A stretch of DNA of 64,000 nucleotides from Billgrantia kenyensis. GTDB lineage: Bacteria; Pseudomonadota; Gammaproteobacteria; Pseudomonadales; Halomonadaceae. The position numbers were made by a program, and so were the translations under genes. Under the pieces are notes generated by a model that searched no databases, was not told where the DNA came from, and saw only the letters and a program-made list of their open reading frames with translations. Below, one piece after another: positions 20,050-29,220 of this stretch. The stretch covers positions 124,001 through 188,000 of the forward strand of contig NZ_JACEFT010000006.1 of NCBI RefSeq assembly GCF_013697085.1, given 5' to 3'. Every line of letters begins with the position of its first letter. Position 1 is the stretch's first letter.

Positions 20050-21513
20050 TCACATCAGCACGATATCGTACTGCTCCTGAGAGTAGTGGCTCTCGACCTG
20101 GAAGCGGATGGTCTTGCAGATGAATGCTTCCAGGTCGGCGACCGCCGCAGACTCTTCATCGAGCAGGCGATCCACCACCGGCTGGGAGGCCAGGACCATG
20201 TAAGTTTCGGCGTTGTAGGCACGCTCTTCACGCAGGATTTCACGAAAGATCTCGTAGCAAACCGTCTCGGCAGTCTTCAACGTACCGCGACCGCCACAGG
20301 TGGAGCAGGGTTCGCACAGGGTCTGCTCCAGGCTCTCGCGGGTGCGCTTGCGGGTCAGTTGGACAAGTCCAAGTTCGGTGACGCCGGTGCACTTGGTCTT
20401 GGCGTGGTCGCGCTCCAGCGCCTTCTCGAGCACCCGCAGCACCTGACGCTGATGCTCCGGATCCTCCATGTCGATGAAATCGATGATGATGATGCCGCCC
20501 AGGTTGCGCAAGCGCAGCTGACGGGCGATGGCATTGGCGGCCTCGAGATTGGTCTTGAAGATGGTCTCCTCGAGGTTGCGGTGCCCTACGTAGCCGCCGG
20601 TATTGACGTCGATGGTGGTCATCGCTTCGGTCGGGTCGATCACCAGGTAGCCACCGGACTTGAGCTGCACCTTGCGGCCCAGCGCCTTCTGGATTTCGTC
20701 TTCGACGCTGTAGAGGTCGAAGATGGGCCGCTCACCCGGGTAGTATTCGATGCGTGCCGAGGAATCGGGCATGAACTCCTCGGCGAACTCCAGCAGCTTG
20801 ACGAAGTTCTCCCGGGAGTCGATGCGCACCTTCTCGATGTCGTCGCGCATCAGGTCGCGCAGCGTGCGAATGAACAGGGGCAAGTCGTCGTAGATGACGC
20901 TGGGCGCCGGAGCGGTCACCTTGCGCTCATTGACCTTGCGCCACAGCCGCAGCAGGAAGTGCATGTCGGCGAAGAGCTCTTCCTTGCCCACGTTCTCGGC
21001 CGCGGTACGGACGATGAACCCGCCGGTGACCTCGATCTCCTGCTCGCTTTCACAGAGCGCCAGCAGGTCGCGCAGGCGGTCGCGCTCTCGCTCGTCCTCG
21101 ATTCGCTGGGACACGCCATGGTGGGGGGAGTCAGGCATGTAGACGAGGTAGCGGGACGGCACCGACAGGTGGGTGGTCAGGCGTGCCCCCTTGGAGCCGA
21201 TGGGGTCCTTGGTGACCTGGACGACCAGGGCCTGGCCCTCGTGAAGCAGTTGGCCGATCGACGCCTGCTCATCGGGCGGCGTACCCGGCGGCATGACCTC
21301 GTGCGCATGGATGAAAGCCGCGCGATCCAGCCCGATATCGACGAAGGCCGCCTGCATGCCGGGAAGCACCCGTACCACGCGTCCCTTGTAGATGTTGCCG
21401 ACGATACCGCGTCGGCGAGTGCGCTCGATCAGCGCCTCCTGCAGCACGCCGTTTTCCACTACCGCGACCCGGGTTTCCATCGGCGTCAGGTTGATTAGTA
21501 CTTCACCGCTCAT
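20050..21513 (-). CDS. rng: Ribonuclease G
   Basis: Endoribonuclease of the RNase E/G family that matures the 16S rRNA 5' end and degrades mRNA. The product is 487 residues from the ATG at 21513. That start gives MSGEVLINLTPMETRVAV; 24 further upstream codons are unlike the family. Visible parts are an S1 domain (NIYKGRVVRVLPGMQAAFVD), the catalytic Asp regions IDVNTGGYVG and IIIDFIDMED, and the zinc-link cysteines CEPCSTCGGRG. The short length, without a degradosome scaffold, marks RNase G rather than E. It lies between maf and yhdP. Confidence 0.95.
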   Translation of the reverse strand: MSGEVLINLTPMETRVAVVENGVLQEALIERTRRRGIVGNIYKGRVVRVLPGMQAAFVDIGLDRAAFIHAHEVMPPGTPPDEQASIGQLLHEGQALVVQVTKDPIGSKGARLTTHLSVPSRYLVYMPDSPHHGVSQRIEDERERDRLRDLLALCESEQEIEVTGGFIVRTAAENVGKEELFADMHFLLRLWRKVNERKVTAPAPSVIYDDLPLFIRTLRDLMRDDIEKVRIDSRENFVKLLEFAEEFMPDSSARIEYYPGERPIFDLYSVEDEIQKALGRKVQLKSGGYLVIDPTEAMTTIDVNTGGYVGHRNLEETIFKTNLEAANAIARQLRLRNLGGIIIIDFIDMEDPEHQRQVLRVLEKALERDHAKTKCTGVTELGLVQLTRKRTRESLEQTLCEPCSTCGGRGTLKTAETVCYEIFREILREERAYNAETYMVLASQPVVDRLLDEESAAVADLEAFICKTIRFQVESHYSQEQYDIVLM

Positions 21514-21566
21514 GCGGAAGTCCTTGTCCAGTTCAGTCTTTGCCGCATTATGACATAGGGATGCGG

Positions 21567-22163
21567 CTAGAAAGCACCATTCCATAGCGGTACGCCTTGT
21601 CGCACCAGCAGTTGAGCCGTTTCGAACAGAGGCAGCCCGACCACCGCCGAGTGGCTGCCCTCGATGCGTTCGACGAAGATCGCGGCAAGCCCCTGAATGG
21701 CGTAGCCCCCTGCCTTGTCGGCCGGCTCGCCCGTGGCCCAGTAGGCTGCCATCTCGGCGGCGCTGATGTCACGCATGAAGACACGCGTCGTCACGCAGGC
21801 GTCGAGCAGACCCTCCGGCCCGGTTACGGCCACTGCAGTGAGCACCTCGTGTGCGCGCCCCGACAGCAGGCGCAGCATGTCGGCAGCCTCGTCTCGACCG
21901 GCGGGCTTGCCGAGGATGCGACCGTCACACACCACGGCGGTATCCGAGCCCAGCGTGGGTAGTATCGAAAGCCGCCCACCCGCAGTGGCCTTTTCACGAG
22001 CCAGGCGCAAAACGTAATCGCCGGGCGACTCCTCGTGCCTGGGGGTCTCGTCGATATCGACCGGCCTGACCTCCACCGTCACATCGATACTGGCCAGCAG
22101 CTCGCGCCGCCGCGGTGAGGCCGAAGCCAGGCACAGCACGGCAGCAGGTGGGCGCTCGCTCAT
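21567..22163 (-). CDS. maf: Maf-family nucleoside triphosphate pyrophosphatase (YhdE type)
   Basis: House-cleaning pyrophosphatase. The YhdE branch hydrolyses dTTP/UTP and modified nucleotides to monophosphates. The 198 residues show the signature SASPRRREL (from residue 14), the basic-acidic core [20 protein letters not shown], and [20 protein letters not shown] near the C-terminus. It sits between mreD and rng as in E. coli. Substrate preference is inferred from the family branch. Confidence 0.93.
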   Translation of the reverse strand: MSERPPAAVLCLASASPRRRELLASIDVTVEVRPVDIDETPRHEESPGDYVLRLAREKATAGGRLSILPTLGSDTAVVCDGRILGKPAGRDEAADMLRLLSGRAHEVLTAVAVTGPEGLLDACVTTRVFMRDISAAEMAAYWATGEPADKAGGYAIQGLAAIFVERIEGSHSAVVGLPLFETAQLLVRQGVPLWNGAF

Positions 22164-22175
22164 GCGGTCGTTCCT

Positions 22176-22667
22176 TCAGTCATGGCTCACCAGCCGACGC
22201 TCGAAGGCCTGGAACATCGTCACCAACCATGGCCAGAGAGCCGCCCCTATCAGCGAGGGAAGCAGGAAGGCGAGATGCATCGAGAAAGGGCCGAACAGGG
22301 TCCGCAGCCACTGCTCCAGCAGCTGCACCAGTCCCAGCAGCACCAGGACCAGCAGCGACTGCTGGACCAGGGAGTAAGCACGAAAGCGCGGATAGACCAG
22401 CGCCGAGAGAAAGGCGAGCAGCGAGAGGGCCAGGGCATTCTGCCCCAGCGGAGCGCCTTCGATGAGATCGAGAAGGACGCCCAGCACGAAGCCATGAAGG
22501 ACCCCCACTCGGTCGGGGGCTGCCATGCACCAGTAGATGAGCATCAGGCCAAGCCAGTCAGGCCGCCATATCTGCCAGCCCTCTGCCAGCGGCATGACCT
22601 GCAGGCACAACGCCAACAGCAGGGTAAGCCAGATCCAGGGCAGCGCCGTCCGGGGTCCGCTCGGCAT
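22176..22667 (-). CDS. mreD: Rod shape-determining protein MreD
   Basis: Integral inner-membrane protein of the elongasome, linking MreC and the MreB filament to peptidoglycan synthesis. The 163 residues are mostly hydrophobic with about five helices and the family phrase WRPDWLGLMLIYWCMAAPDR. The ATG overlaps the mreC stop by one base, so expression is coupled. maf follows after 12 bases. Confidence 0.92.
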   Translation of the reverse strand: MPSGPRTALPWIWLTLLLALCLQVMPLAEGWQIWRPDWLGLMLIYWCMAAPDRVGVLHGFVLGVLLDLIEGAPLGQNALALSLLAFLSALVYPRFRAYSLVQQSLLVLVLLGLVQLLEQWLRTLFGPFSMHLAFLLPSLIGAALWPWLVTMFQAFERRLVSHD

Positions 22668-23557
22668 CAGTCAGGCTCCTCCGTTGCAGTTGCCACCGGC
22701 GTGTCGGCACCCAACTGGTCCGGCAGTTCCTGATCCCATATTTCATCATCAGGCACCGGTGCGGGCTCGGGCGGGAAAACCAGCAGGAAGTGACGCGAGC
22801 GCTGCAGGCGCGCTACCGGCTCTGCAGTGACACGAGCAAATGGCTGCCCTGGATCGTGCACCACTTCAGTCACCCTGGCTACCGGATAGCCTGGGGGGAA
22901 GCGCCCCGCCATGCCCGAGGTGACCAGAAGGTCTCCCTCGCGAATGTCGGCGGTGTCCGGCACATGCATTACCCGCAGCGCATTGTAGTCACCGCTGCCC
23001 TGAAGCACGAAGCGCAACCCGTTGCGATTGACCTGGATCGGCAGCGCATGGCTGGCATCGGCCACCATCAATACCCGGCTGGAGTAGGCCGATACGGCCG
23101 TTACCTGCCCCACCAGGCCCGAGGCATCGAGCACCGGTTGACCGACGAAGACCCCGTTGCGCCGTCCACGGTCGATCACCATCTGATGGGTGAAGGGGTC
23201 GGCATCAAGGGAGAGCAGTTCGGCAGTGATGTAGTCGGCTTCGAGGCGGGCGGCGGCACCCAGCAGTTCACGCAGGCGCACGTTCTCTGCCGTCAGGCTC
23301 GACATGTGCTGCACCCTGTGCGACAGGTGCAGGACCTGTTCGCGCAGGCGGCGATTCTCCTCCACCAGCGCACGCTGGTCGGACAGCGCCAGCGAGCCCC
23401 AGGTCAGTACGTCGCTGGGCACCGCAACCAGCCACTGAATCGGCGCCACGACGGTAGTGAGTTGCGCACGCACTTCTTCCATGCGGGTAAAGCGATGATC
23501 GGCGAACATCAGCGCCGAAGCGACCACCGCACACAGCAGCATGCGGTAGCCGGGCAC
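22667..23557 (-). CDS. mreC: Rod shape-determining protein MreC (true start may be AUU at 23582-23584)
   Basis: Periplasmic elongasome scaffold with one membrane segment and a coiled coil. The GTG at 23557 is the first canonical start and gives 296 residues. It has an N-terminal hydrophobic helix, a coiled coil about residues 60-95, and two beta barrels ending near residue 265. In the same open frame, nine codons upstream reach an ATT followed by KPLFSHGTV. That matches the family N-terminus (E. coli MKPIFSRGP), with the ATT at the initiator position. A run of seven G's lies six bases before it. A real start at 23584, giving 305 residues, is therefore likely. Confidence 0.93.
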   Translation of the reverse strand: MPGYRMLLCAVVASALMFADHRFTRMEEVRAQLTTVVAPIQWLVAVPSDVLTWGSLALSDQRALVEENRRLREQVLHLSHRVQHMSSLTAENVRLRELLGAAARLEADYITAELLSLDADPFTHQMVIDRGRRNGVFVGQPVLDASGLVGQVTAVSAYSSRVLMVADASHALPIQVNRNGLRFVLQGSGDYNALRVMHVPDTADIREGDLLVTSGMAGRFPPGYPVARVTEVVHDPGQPFARVTAEPVARLQRSRHFLLVFPPEPAPVPDDEIWDQELPDQLGADTPVATATEEPD

Positions 23558-23672
23558 AGTACCGTGCGAGAACAGCGGTTTAATAGACGTCCCCCCCGCA
23601 CCTGGCGCAGCGCATCAGCCGGCCACGCCTGTTCATACGACGCTTCGCACTGGTCAGGCGCTTCAGCGCATC

Positions 23673-24722
<1,050 letters not shown>

Positions 24723-24888
24723 CTAGTGCAGACCGGGAGCAGTGCGGAGGCAAACGGTATCATCGCCGCCCCCGTGCAGCAAGCGACATGGTGCTGCCGC
24801 GATGAGAGGAAGAGTGCCCGTCACGGCTCGAATATGGTACCTTTTCCTGCTGTTCATAACACTCCATCCGTGCGAGGACAATCAGCTC

Positions 24889-25176
24889 ATGGCGCTTGAA
24901 CACGCAGACGTGCAGCGGGCCGCCCACCTGGCCCGGCTCGGCCTGGACGAAGGCGAGGCCGCCCGCTACGCGGACGACCTTGGTCGCATCCTGGAAATGG
25001 TCGATCAGCTTCAGGCACTCGACACCGAAGGGGTCGCACCGCTGGCCCATCCGCTCGACGTCACCCAACGCCTGCGTGCCGACGAGATCACCGAGAGCGA
25101 TCAGCGCAATACCTTCCAGCGCTGTGCTCCGGCAGTCGAAGACGGTCTCTACCTGGTGCCCCGGGTCGTCGAGTGA
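24889..25176 (+). CDS. gatC: Asp-tRNA(Asn)/Glu-tRNA(Gln) amidotransferase subunit C
   Basis: Small subunit that stabilises the GatA-GatB interface of the tRNA-dependent amidotransferase. It is 95 residues from the ATG at 24889, with [20 protein letters not shown] near the start and the conserved C-terminal [11 protein letters not shown]. The frame is open upstream, but the family begins at MALEHADVQ. An AGGA lies about ten bases upstream. It is the first gene of gatCAB and diverges from mreB. Confidence 0.92.
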   Translation: MALEHADVQRAAHLARLGLDEGEAARYADDLGRILEMVDQLQALDTEGVAPLAHPLDVTQRLRADEITESDQRNTFQRCAPAVEDGLYLVPRVVE

Positions 25177-25259
25177 GTCTCGACAGGCCACTCCACAGGC
25201 CCCCGTTTTCGCAGGATCCGCCTTCTCAACCACGGCACGCTTTCATGGAGCCATGCCGC

Positions 25260-26720
25260 ATGCATGACAAGACCCTTGCCGAACTGACCCGTTCGCTCGA
25301 CGCCGGCGAGTTCTCCAGCCGCGAACTGACCCAGCACCTGCTTGGCCGCATCGACCGCCTCAACGGCAAGCTGAACAGCTTCATCACCGTCACCCACGAC
25401 CAGGCCCTGAGCGCTGCCGATGCCGCCGACAAGGCACGCGCAGCCGGCCAGGCCGGCCCACTTACCGGCCTGCCGCTGGCGCTGAAGGACATCTTCTGCA
25501 CCCGCGATGTCAAGACCACCGCCGGCTCGAGGATGCTCGACACCTTCATCGCGCCCTACGATGCCACCGTCGTGGAGAAGCTCGCCGAGGCCGGCAGCGT
25601 CAGCCTGGGCAAGACCAACATGGACGAGTTCGCCATGGGCTCGTCCAACGAGAACAGCCACTATGGCCCGGTGAAGAACCCCTGGGATCTCGCCGCCGTG
25701 CCGGGCGGCTCCTCCGGTGGCAGTGCCGCCGCGGTGGCGGCCGGCCTGGTGCCGGCCGCCATCGGCACCGACACCGGCGGCTCGATACGCCAGCCCGCCG
25801 CCTTCTGCGGCATCACCGGACTCAAGCCCACCTATGGCCGAGTCTCGCGCTACGGCATGATCGCCTACGCCTCGAGCCTCGACCAGGCCGGTCCCATGGC
25901 GCGCAGCGCCGAGGATTGCGCCCTGCTGCTCAACGTCATGGCCGGCCACGACCTACGCGACTCCACCTGCGTGCAGCGCGGCGTGCCGGACTACACCGAG
26001 GAACTCGGCACCGCCCTTTCCGGCCTCAAGATCGGCCTGCCCAGCGAGTACTTCGGCGATGGCCTTGACCCCGAAGTGGAAGCCGCGGTTCGCGAGGCGA
26101 TCAAGGTCTACGAGTCGCTCGGCGCCAGCGTGCGCGAGGTGAGCCTGCCCCACACTCACTACGCGATCCCGGCCTACTACGTCATTGCCCCGGCCGAGGC
26201 CTCGTCTAACCTGTCACGCTACGACGGCGTGCGCTTCGGCCATCGCTGCGACAACCCGGTCGACCTGATCGACATGTACAAGCGCAGTCGCGCCGAGGGC
26301 TTCGGCGACGAGGTGAAGCGTCGCATCCTGATCGGCACCCATACCCTCTCCGAGGGCTTCTTCGACGCCTACTACAAGAAGGCACAGCAGGTCCGCCGCC
26401 TGATTCGCCAGGACTTCCTCGACGCCTTCGAGGAGGTCGACGTGCTGATGGGGCCGGCCTCGCCCACCCCGGCCTTCGATCTCGGCGCCAACAAGGATCC
26501 GGTGTCGATGTACCTGCAGGACATCTACACGATTGCCATCAACCTGGCAGGCATTCCCGGGATGAGCGTACCGGCCGGCCTTGCCGGCAGCCGCCCCATC
26601 GGGCTGCAGATCCTGGGCAGCCATTTCACCGAGGCGAGACTGCTCAACGTCGCCCATCAGTTCCAGCAGGCCACCGACTGGCACCGTCAACGCCCCGCTC
26701 TTGCCGAGGAGAACGCCTGA
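25260..26720 (+). CDS. gatA: Asp-tRNA(Asn)/Glu-tRNA(Gln) amidotransferase subunit A
   Basis: Amidase subunit that releases ammonia from glutamine for amidation of mischarged Asp- or Glu-tRNA. The Ser-cis-Ser-Lys triad is visible as K76 (LALKDIF), S151 ([11 protein letters not shown]) and S175 ([10 protein letters not shown]), in 486 residues. The start at 25260 ([10 protein letters not shown]) is chosen over in-frame starts at 25173 and 25245 because it fits the family length. The stop overlaps the gatB ATG by one base. Confidence 0.96.
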   Translation: MHDKTLAELTRSLDAGEFSSRELTQHLLGRIDRLNGKLNSFITVTHDQALSAADAADKARAAGQAGPLTGLPLALKDIFCTRDVKTTAGSRMLDTFIAPYDATVVEKLAEAGSVSLGKTNMDEFAMGSSNENSHYGPVKNPWDLAAVPGGSSGGSAAAVAAGLVPAAIGTDTGGSIRQPAAFCGITGLKPTYGRVSRYGMIAYASSLDQAGPMARSAEDCALLLNVMAGHDLRDSTCVQRGVPDYTEELGTALSGLKIGLPSEYFGDGLDPEVEAAVREAIKVYESLGASVREVSLPHTHYAIPAYYVIAPAEASSNLSRYDGVRFGHRCDNPVDLIDMYKRSRAEGFGDEVKRRILIGTHTLSEGFFDAYYKKAQQVRRLIRQDFLDAFEEVDVLMGPASPTPAFDLGANKDPVSMYLQDIYTIAINLAGIPGMSVPAGLAGSRPIGLQILGSHFTEARLLNVAHQFQQATDWHRQRPALAEENA

Positions 26721-28174
26721 TGCAATGGGAAACCGTGATCGGTCTGGAAGTCCACGTCCAGCTCGCCACTCGTTCGAAGATCTTCTCCGGTGCATCCACC
26801 TCCTTCGGCGCCGAGCCCAACACCCAGGCCTGCGCCGTCGACCTCGGCCTGCCGGGTGTGCTGCCGGTACTCAACGAGCAGGCGGTGGCCATGGCGGTCA
26901 AGTTCGGCCTGGCAATCCATGCCGAGATCCCCGAGGTCTCGGTGTTCGATCGCAAGAACTACTTCTACCCCGACCTGCCCAAGGGCTACCAGACCAGCCA
27001 GATGTACCAGCCCATCGTCGGTGTGGGCGAGGTCGAGATCGCCCTGGAAGACGGCACGACCAAGCGGGTTCGCGTGCATCATGCCCACCTCGAGGAGGAT
27101 GCCGGCAAGTCACTGCACGAGGACTTCCACGGCATGACCGGTATCGACCTCAACCGCGCCGGCACGCCGCTGCTGGAGATCGTCTCCGAGCCTGACATGC
27201 GCAGCGCCAAGGAGGCCGCCGCCTATCTCAAGGCGATCCACTCGATCGTCACCTACCTCGGCATTTCCGACGGCAACATGGCCGAGGGCTCGATGCGCTG
27301 CGATGTCAACGTCTCGGTGCGCCCCAAGGGCCAGGAGACCTTCGGTACCCGCGCCGAGATCAAGAACGTCAACTCCTTCCGCTTCGTCGAGCGTGCCATC
27401 GCCTTCGAGGTGGAACGCCAGGTCGAGCTGATCGAGGATGGCGGTACGGTGGTTCAGGAGACGCGCCTGTACGACCCCGAGCGCGACGAGACACGCAGCA
27501 TGCGCACCAAGGAAGAGGCCAACGACTACCGCTACTTCCCCTGCCCCGACCTGCTGCCGGTGGTACTCGACCAGGCCTACATCGACCATCTGCGCGACAA
27601 CCTGCCGGAGCTGCCCGCCGAGAAACGCGCCCGCTTCGAGAACGAACTGGGGCTCTCCGCCTACGATGCCAGCGTACTCTCCGCCACCCGCGAGATGGCC
27701 GACTTCTTCGATGAAGTAAAGGACGTCTGCGGCGACGCCAAGCAGGCCGCCAACTGGGTCCAAGGGGAGCTTGCCGGCGCGCTCAATCGAGAGGGCCTCA
27801 CTATCACGGCCAGCCCGGTCTCCGCCCGCCAGTTGGGCGAACTGATCACGCGCGTGATGGACGACACCATCAATGGCAAGGCCGCCAAGCAGGTCTTCCA
27901 GGCGCTGTGGAACGGCCAGGGGACGAGTGCCGACGACGTCATCGAGGCGCAGGGTCTCAAGCAAGTCACCGACACCGGCGCCATCGAGGCGATGATCGAC
28001 CAGGTGATCGCCGACAGCCCGGCCCAGGTGGCGCAGTATCGCGACGCCGAGCCGGACAAGCGCGGCAAGATGATCGGCTACTTCGTCGGCCAGGTGATGA
28101 AGGCCTCGCGGGGCACCGCCAACCCCCAGCAGGTCAACCAGCTGCTGAAGCAGAAGCTCGACGCACTCTGCTGA
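26720..28174 (+). CDS. gatB: Asp-tRNA(Asn)/Glu-tRNA(Gln) amidotransferase subunit B
   Basis: tRNA-binding and kinase subunit that activates the mischarged aminoacyl-tRNA before transamidation. The 484 residues open with [13 protein letters not shown]. The catalytic region includes [14 protein letters not shown] and [14 protein letters not shown], and a C-terminal YqeY-like tail binds tRNA. It ends the gatCAB operon and is followed by an intrinsic terminator. Confidence 0.97.
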   Translation: MQWETVIGLEVHVQLATRSKIFSGASTSFGAEPNTQACAVDLGLPGVLPVLNEQAVAMAVKFGLAIHAEIPEVSVFDRKNYFYPDLPKGYQTSQMYQPIVGVGEVEIALEDGTTKRVRVHHAHLEEDAGKSLHEDFHGMTGIDLNRAGTPLLEIVSEPDMRSAKEAAAYLKAIHSIVTYLGISDGNMAEGSMRCDVNVSVRPKGQETFGTRAEIKNVNSFRFVERAIAFEVERQVELIEDGGTVVQETRLYDPERDETRSMRTKEEANDYRYFPCPDLLPVVLDQAYIDHLRDNLPELPAEKRARFENELGLSAYDASVLSATREMADFFDEVKDVCGDAKQAANWVQGELAGALNREGLTITASPVSARQLGELITRVMDDTINGKAAKQVFQALWNGQGTSADDVIEAQGLKQVTDTGAIEAMIDQVIADSPAQVAQYRDAEPDKRGKMIGYFVGQVMKASRGTANPQQVNQLLKQKLDALC

Positions 28175-28181
28175 TCCGCCG

Positions 28182-28211
28182 GGCGCCGCCTCCCAGGGTG
28201 GCGGCGCCTTT
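28182..28211 (+). terminator. Intrinsic terminator after gatB
   Basis: A nine-base-pair GC stem (GGCGCCGCC / GGCGGCGCC) with a nine-base loop is followed by TTT. It starts eight bases after the gatB stop and ends 26 bases before the next gene, so puuR has little room for its own promoter downstream of it. Confidence 0.65.
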
Positions 28212-28236
28212 CCCCACCCGACACAAGGAGCCGAGG

Positions 28237-28788
28237 ATGGCGGACGATGTCGGCACACGCCTGCGCGCCCTGCGCACCCTGCGGGGCATCTCCCAGCGCG
28301 AACTGGCCAAGCGCTGTGGCGTCACCCACTCCAGCCTGTCGCTGATCGAGCAGGGCAAGGTGAGCCCCTCGGTCAGCTCGCTGAAGAAGATCCTCGATGC
28401 CATCCCCATCAGCGTCGGCGACTTCTTCACCCTGGACATGGAGAGCCGCGACCAGGTCTTCTACAGCGCCGACGAGCTGGCCGATGTGGGCAGCGGCGAA
28501 GTGGTTTACAAGTTGGTCGGCGCCAACCGTGCCAGCCGGGCACTGGCCTTCATGATCGAGACCTATCCCCCCGGGGCCGACACCGGCCGCGAGATGATCG
28601 CCCACCAGGGCGAGGAAGCCGGGGTGGTGCTCGAAGGCGAGATCGAGATCACCATCGGTGCCGAAACACGCCTGCTCGGTCCCGGCGAGGCCTACTACTT
28701 CGACACCAACGTACCTCACCGCTTTCGCAATCCCGGCAGTGAGCCCTGCCGCCTGGTGAGCTGCTGCACGCCGGCAGGGGCATTCTGA
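28237..28788 (+). CDS. puuR: HTH-cupin transcriptional regulator, PuuR type
   Basis: Predicted repressor of putrescine genes, 183 residues (E. coli PuuR has 185). An N-terminal Xre-type helix-turn-helix (about residues 8-60: GISQRELAKRCGVTHSSLSL) is joined to a C-terminal cupin ligand domain (about residues 105-180: GEEAGVVLEGEIEITI, PHRFRNPG). An AAGGAG lies about ten bases before the ATG. It faces the DUF6435 gene with one base between the stops. The link to the puu genes about 7 kb away is by homology and proximity. Confidence 0.85.
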   Translation: MADDVGTRLRALRTLRGISQRELAKRCGVTHSSLSLIEQGKVSPSVSSLKKILDAIPISVGDFFTLDMESRDQVFYSADELADVGSGEVVYKLVGANRASRALAFMIETYPPGADTGREMIAHQGEEAGVVLEGEIEITIGAETRLLGPGEAYYFDTNVPHRFRNPGSEPCRLVSCCTPAGAF

Positions 28789-28789
28789 A

Positions 28790-28960
28790 CTAGCCTCCTT
28801 TCAGACGCTCGATCTCTGCGCGCAGCGCCTCGGCCTCCTCGGTGAGCGAGGCGTTGGCGCGCATGTCGCCATTGCGGGAGGCCAGCATCGCCTCCTCCAG
28901 TTTTCGCTCATAGGCTTTCTGCAGTCTTGCGGCTGGATCACGCCGAAAGATTCCCCACAT
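28790..28960 (-). CDS. DUF6435 family micro-protein
   Basis: A 56-residue protein beginning MWGIFRRDPAARLQKAYERK and ending in a charged helix (ALRAEIERLKGG). The pattern of a short hydrophobic start, DP-x-x-x-LQKAYE, an RNGD phrase and an acidic C-terminal helix matches DUF6435 proteins, whose function is unknown. An AGGAGGAGG run sits six bases before the ATG, one of the strongest ribosome-binding sites here. The gene is convergent with puuR, one base apart. A longer ORF in another frame over the same bases is not real. Confidence 0.75.
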   Translation of the reverse strand: MWGIFRRDPAARLQKAYERKLEEAMLASRNGDMRANASLTEEAEALRAEIERLKGG

Positions 28961-28982
28961 GAGCCACCTCCTCCTTTCATCC

Positions 28983-29139
28983 TGTACAGAAATTTAACGC
29001 CACCGGCCCGTACTCCCCCTCGATACCATGACACAAAAACCATGTACATCAGTGCCCTTAAAGAACGAAACCGTAGTGTGGCTGCAGCCAGCATGCACGA
29101 TTTTTTTCATTCATGGAACGGATTAATTTCAGTTGTACA
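28983..29139. promoter_or_regulatory. Three TGTACA palindromes upstream of the chemoreceptor
   Basis: The six-base palindrome TGTACA occurs at 28983-28988 (within CTGTACAG), 29043-29048 and 29134-29139, in an AT-richer stretch of about 260 bases. The third overlaps the candidate -35 of the chemoreceptor gene. They could be operator sites of an unidentified regulator. The stretch contains no other gene. Confidence 0.3.
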
Positions 29140-29161
29140 GTTTTTGTATCGCTTTTAAAGT
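29133..29161 (+). promoter_or_regulatory. Candidate sigma-70 promoter of the chemoreceptor gene
   Basis: TTGTAC (29133-29138) and TAAAGT (29156-29161) are 17 bases apart, three and four matches to consensus. The start would fall near 29168, leaving a leader of about 50 bases before the ATG at 29221. No flagellar sigma-28 box was found. Confidence 0.35.
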
Positions 29162-29220
29162 GCCTGAAGATTCGGCACGCCACTGCCGAGCGACCATTCG
29201 CCATGACAAGGAACCAGAAG

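Noticed and set aside
20086-21498. Long ORF (470 codons) on the plus strand opposite rng
   Set aside because: Antisense shadow of a GC-rich gene; composition is low-complexity and no family is recognisable, while rng on the other strand has full motifs. The same applies to the long antisense ORFs at 5313-6329, 27110-28258, 31102-32544 and 41255-42718.
27907-28236. PuuR-type regulator extended upstream to 27907
   Set aside because: The extension overlaps gatB in another frame and crosses the gatB terminator; the ATG at 28237 gives the family length and has a ribosome-binding site.
28801-29094. 97-codon minus-strand ORF overlapping the DUF6435 gene
   Set aside because: Basic, Arg/Pro-rich frame-shifted translation without a ribosome-binding site; the 56-codon frame at 28790-28960 has a strong site and family match.
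29150-29190. Flagellar sigma-28 promoter before the chemoreceptor
   Set aside because: A TAAA is present, but no GCCGATAA-like -10 occurs at the required spacing.
29113-29220. Upstream extension of the chemoreceptor to 29113
   Set aside because: The extra residues are not typical of receptor N-termini, would overlap the promoter candidate, and the ATG at 29221 has the ribosome-binding site.
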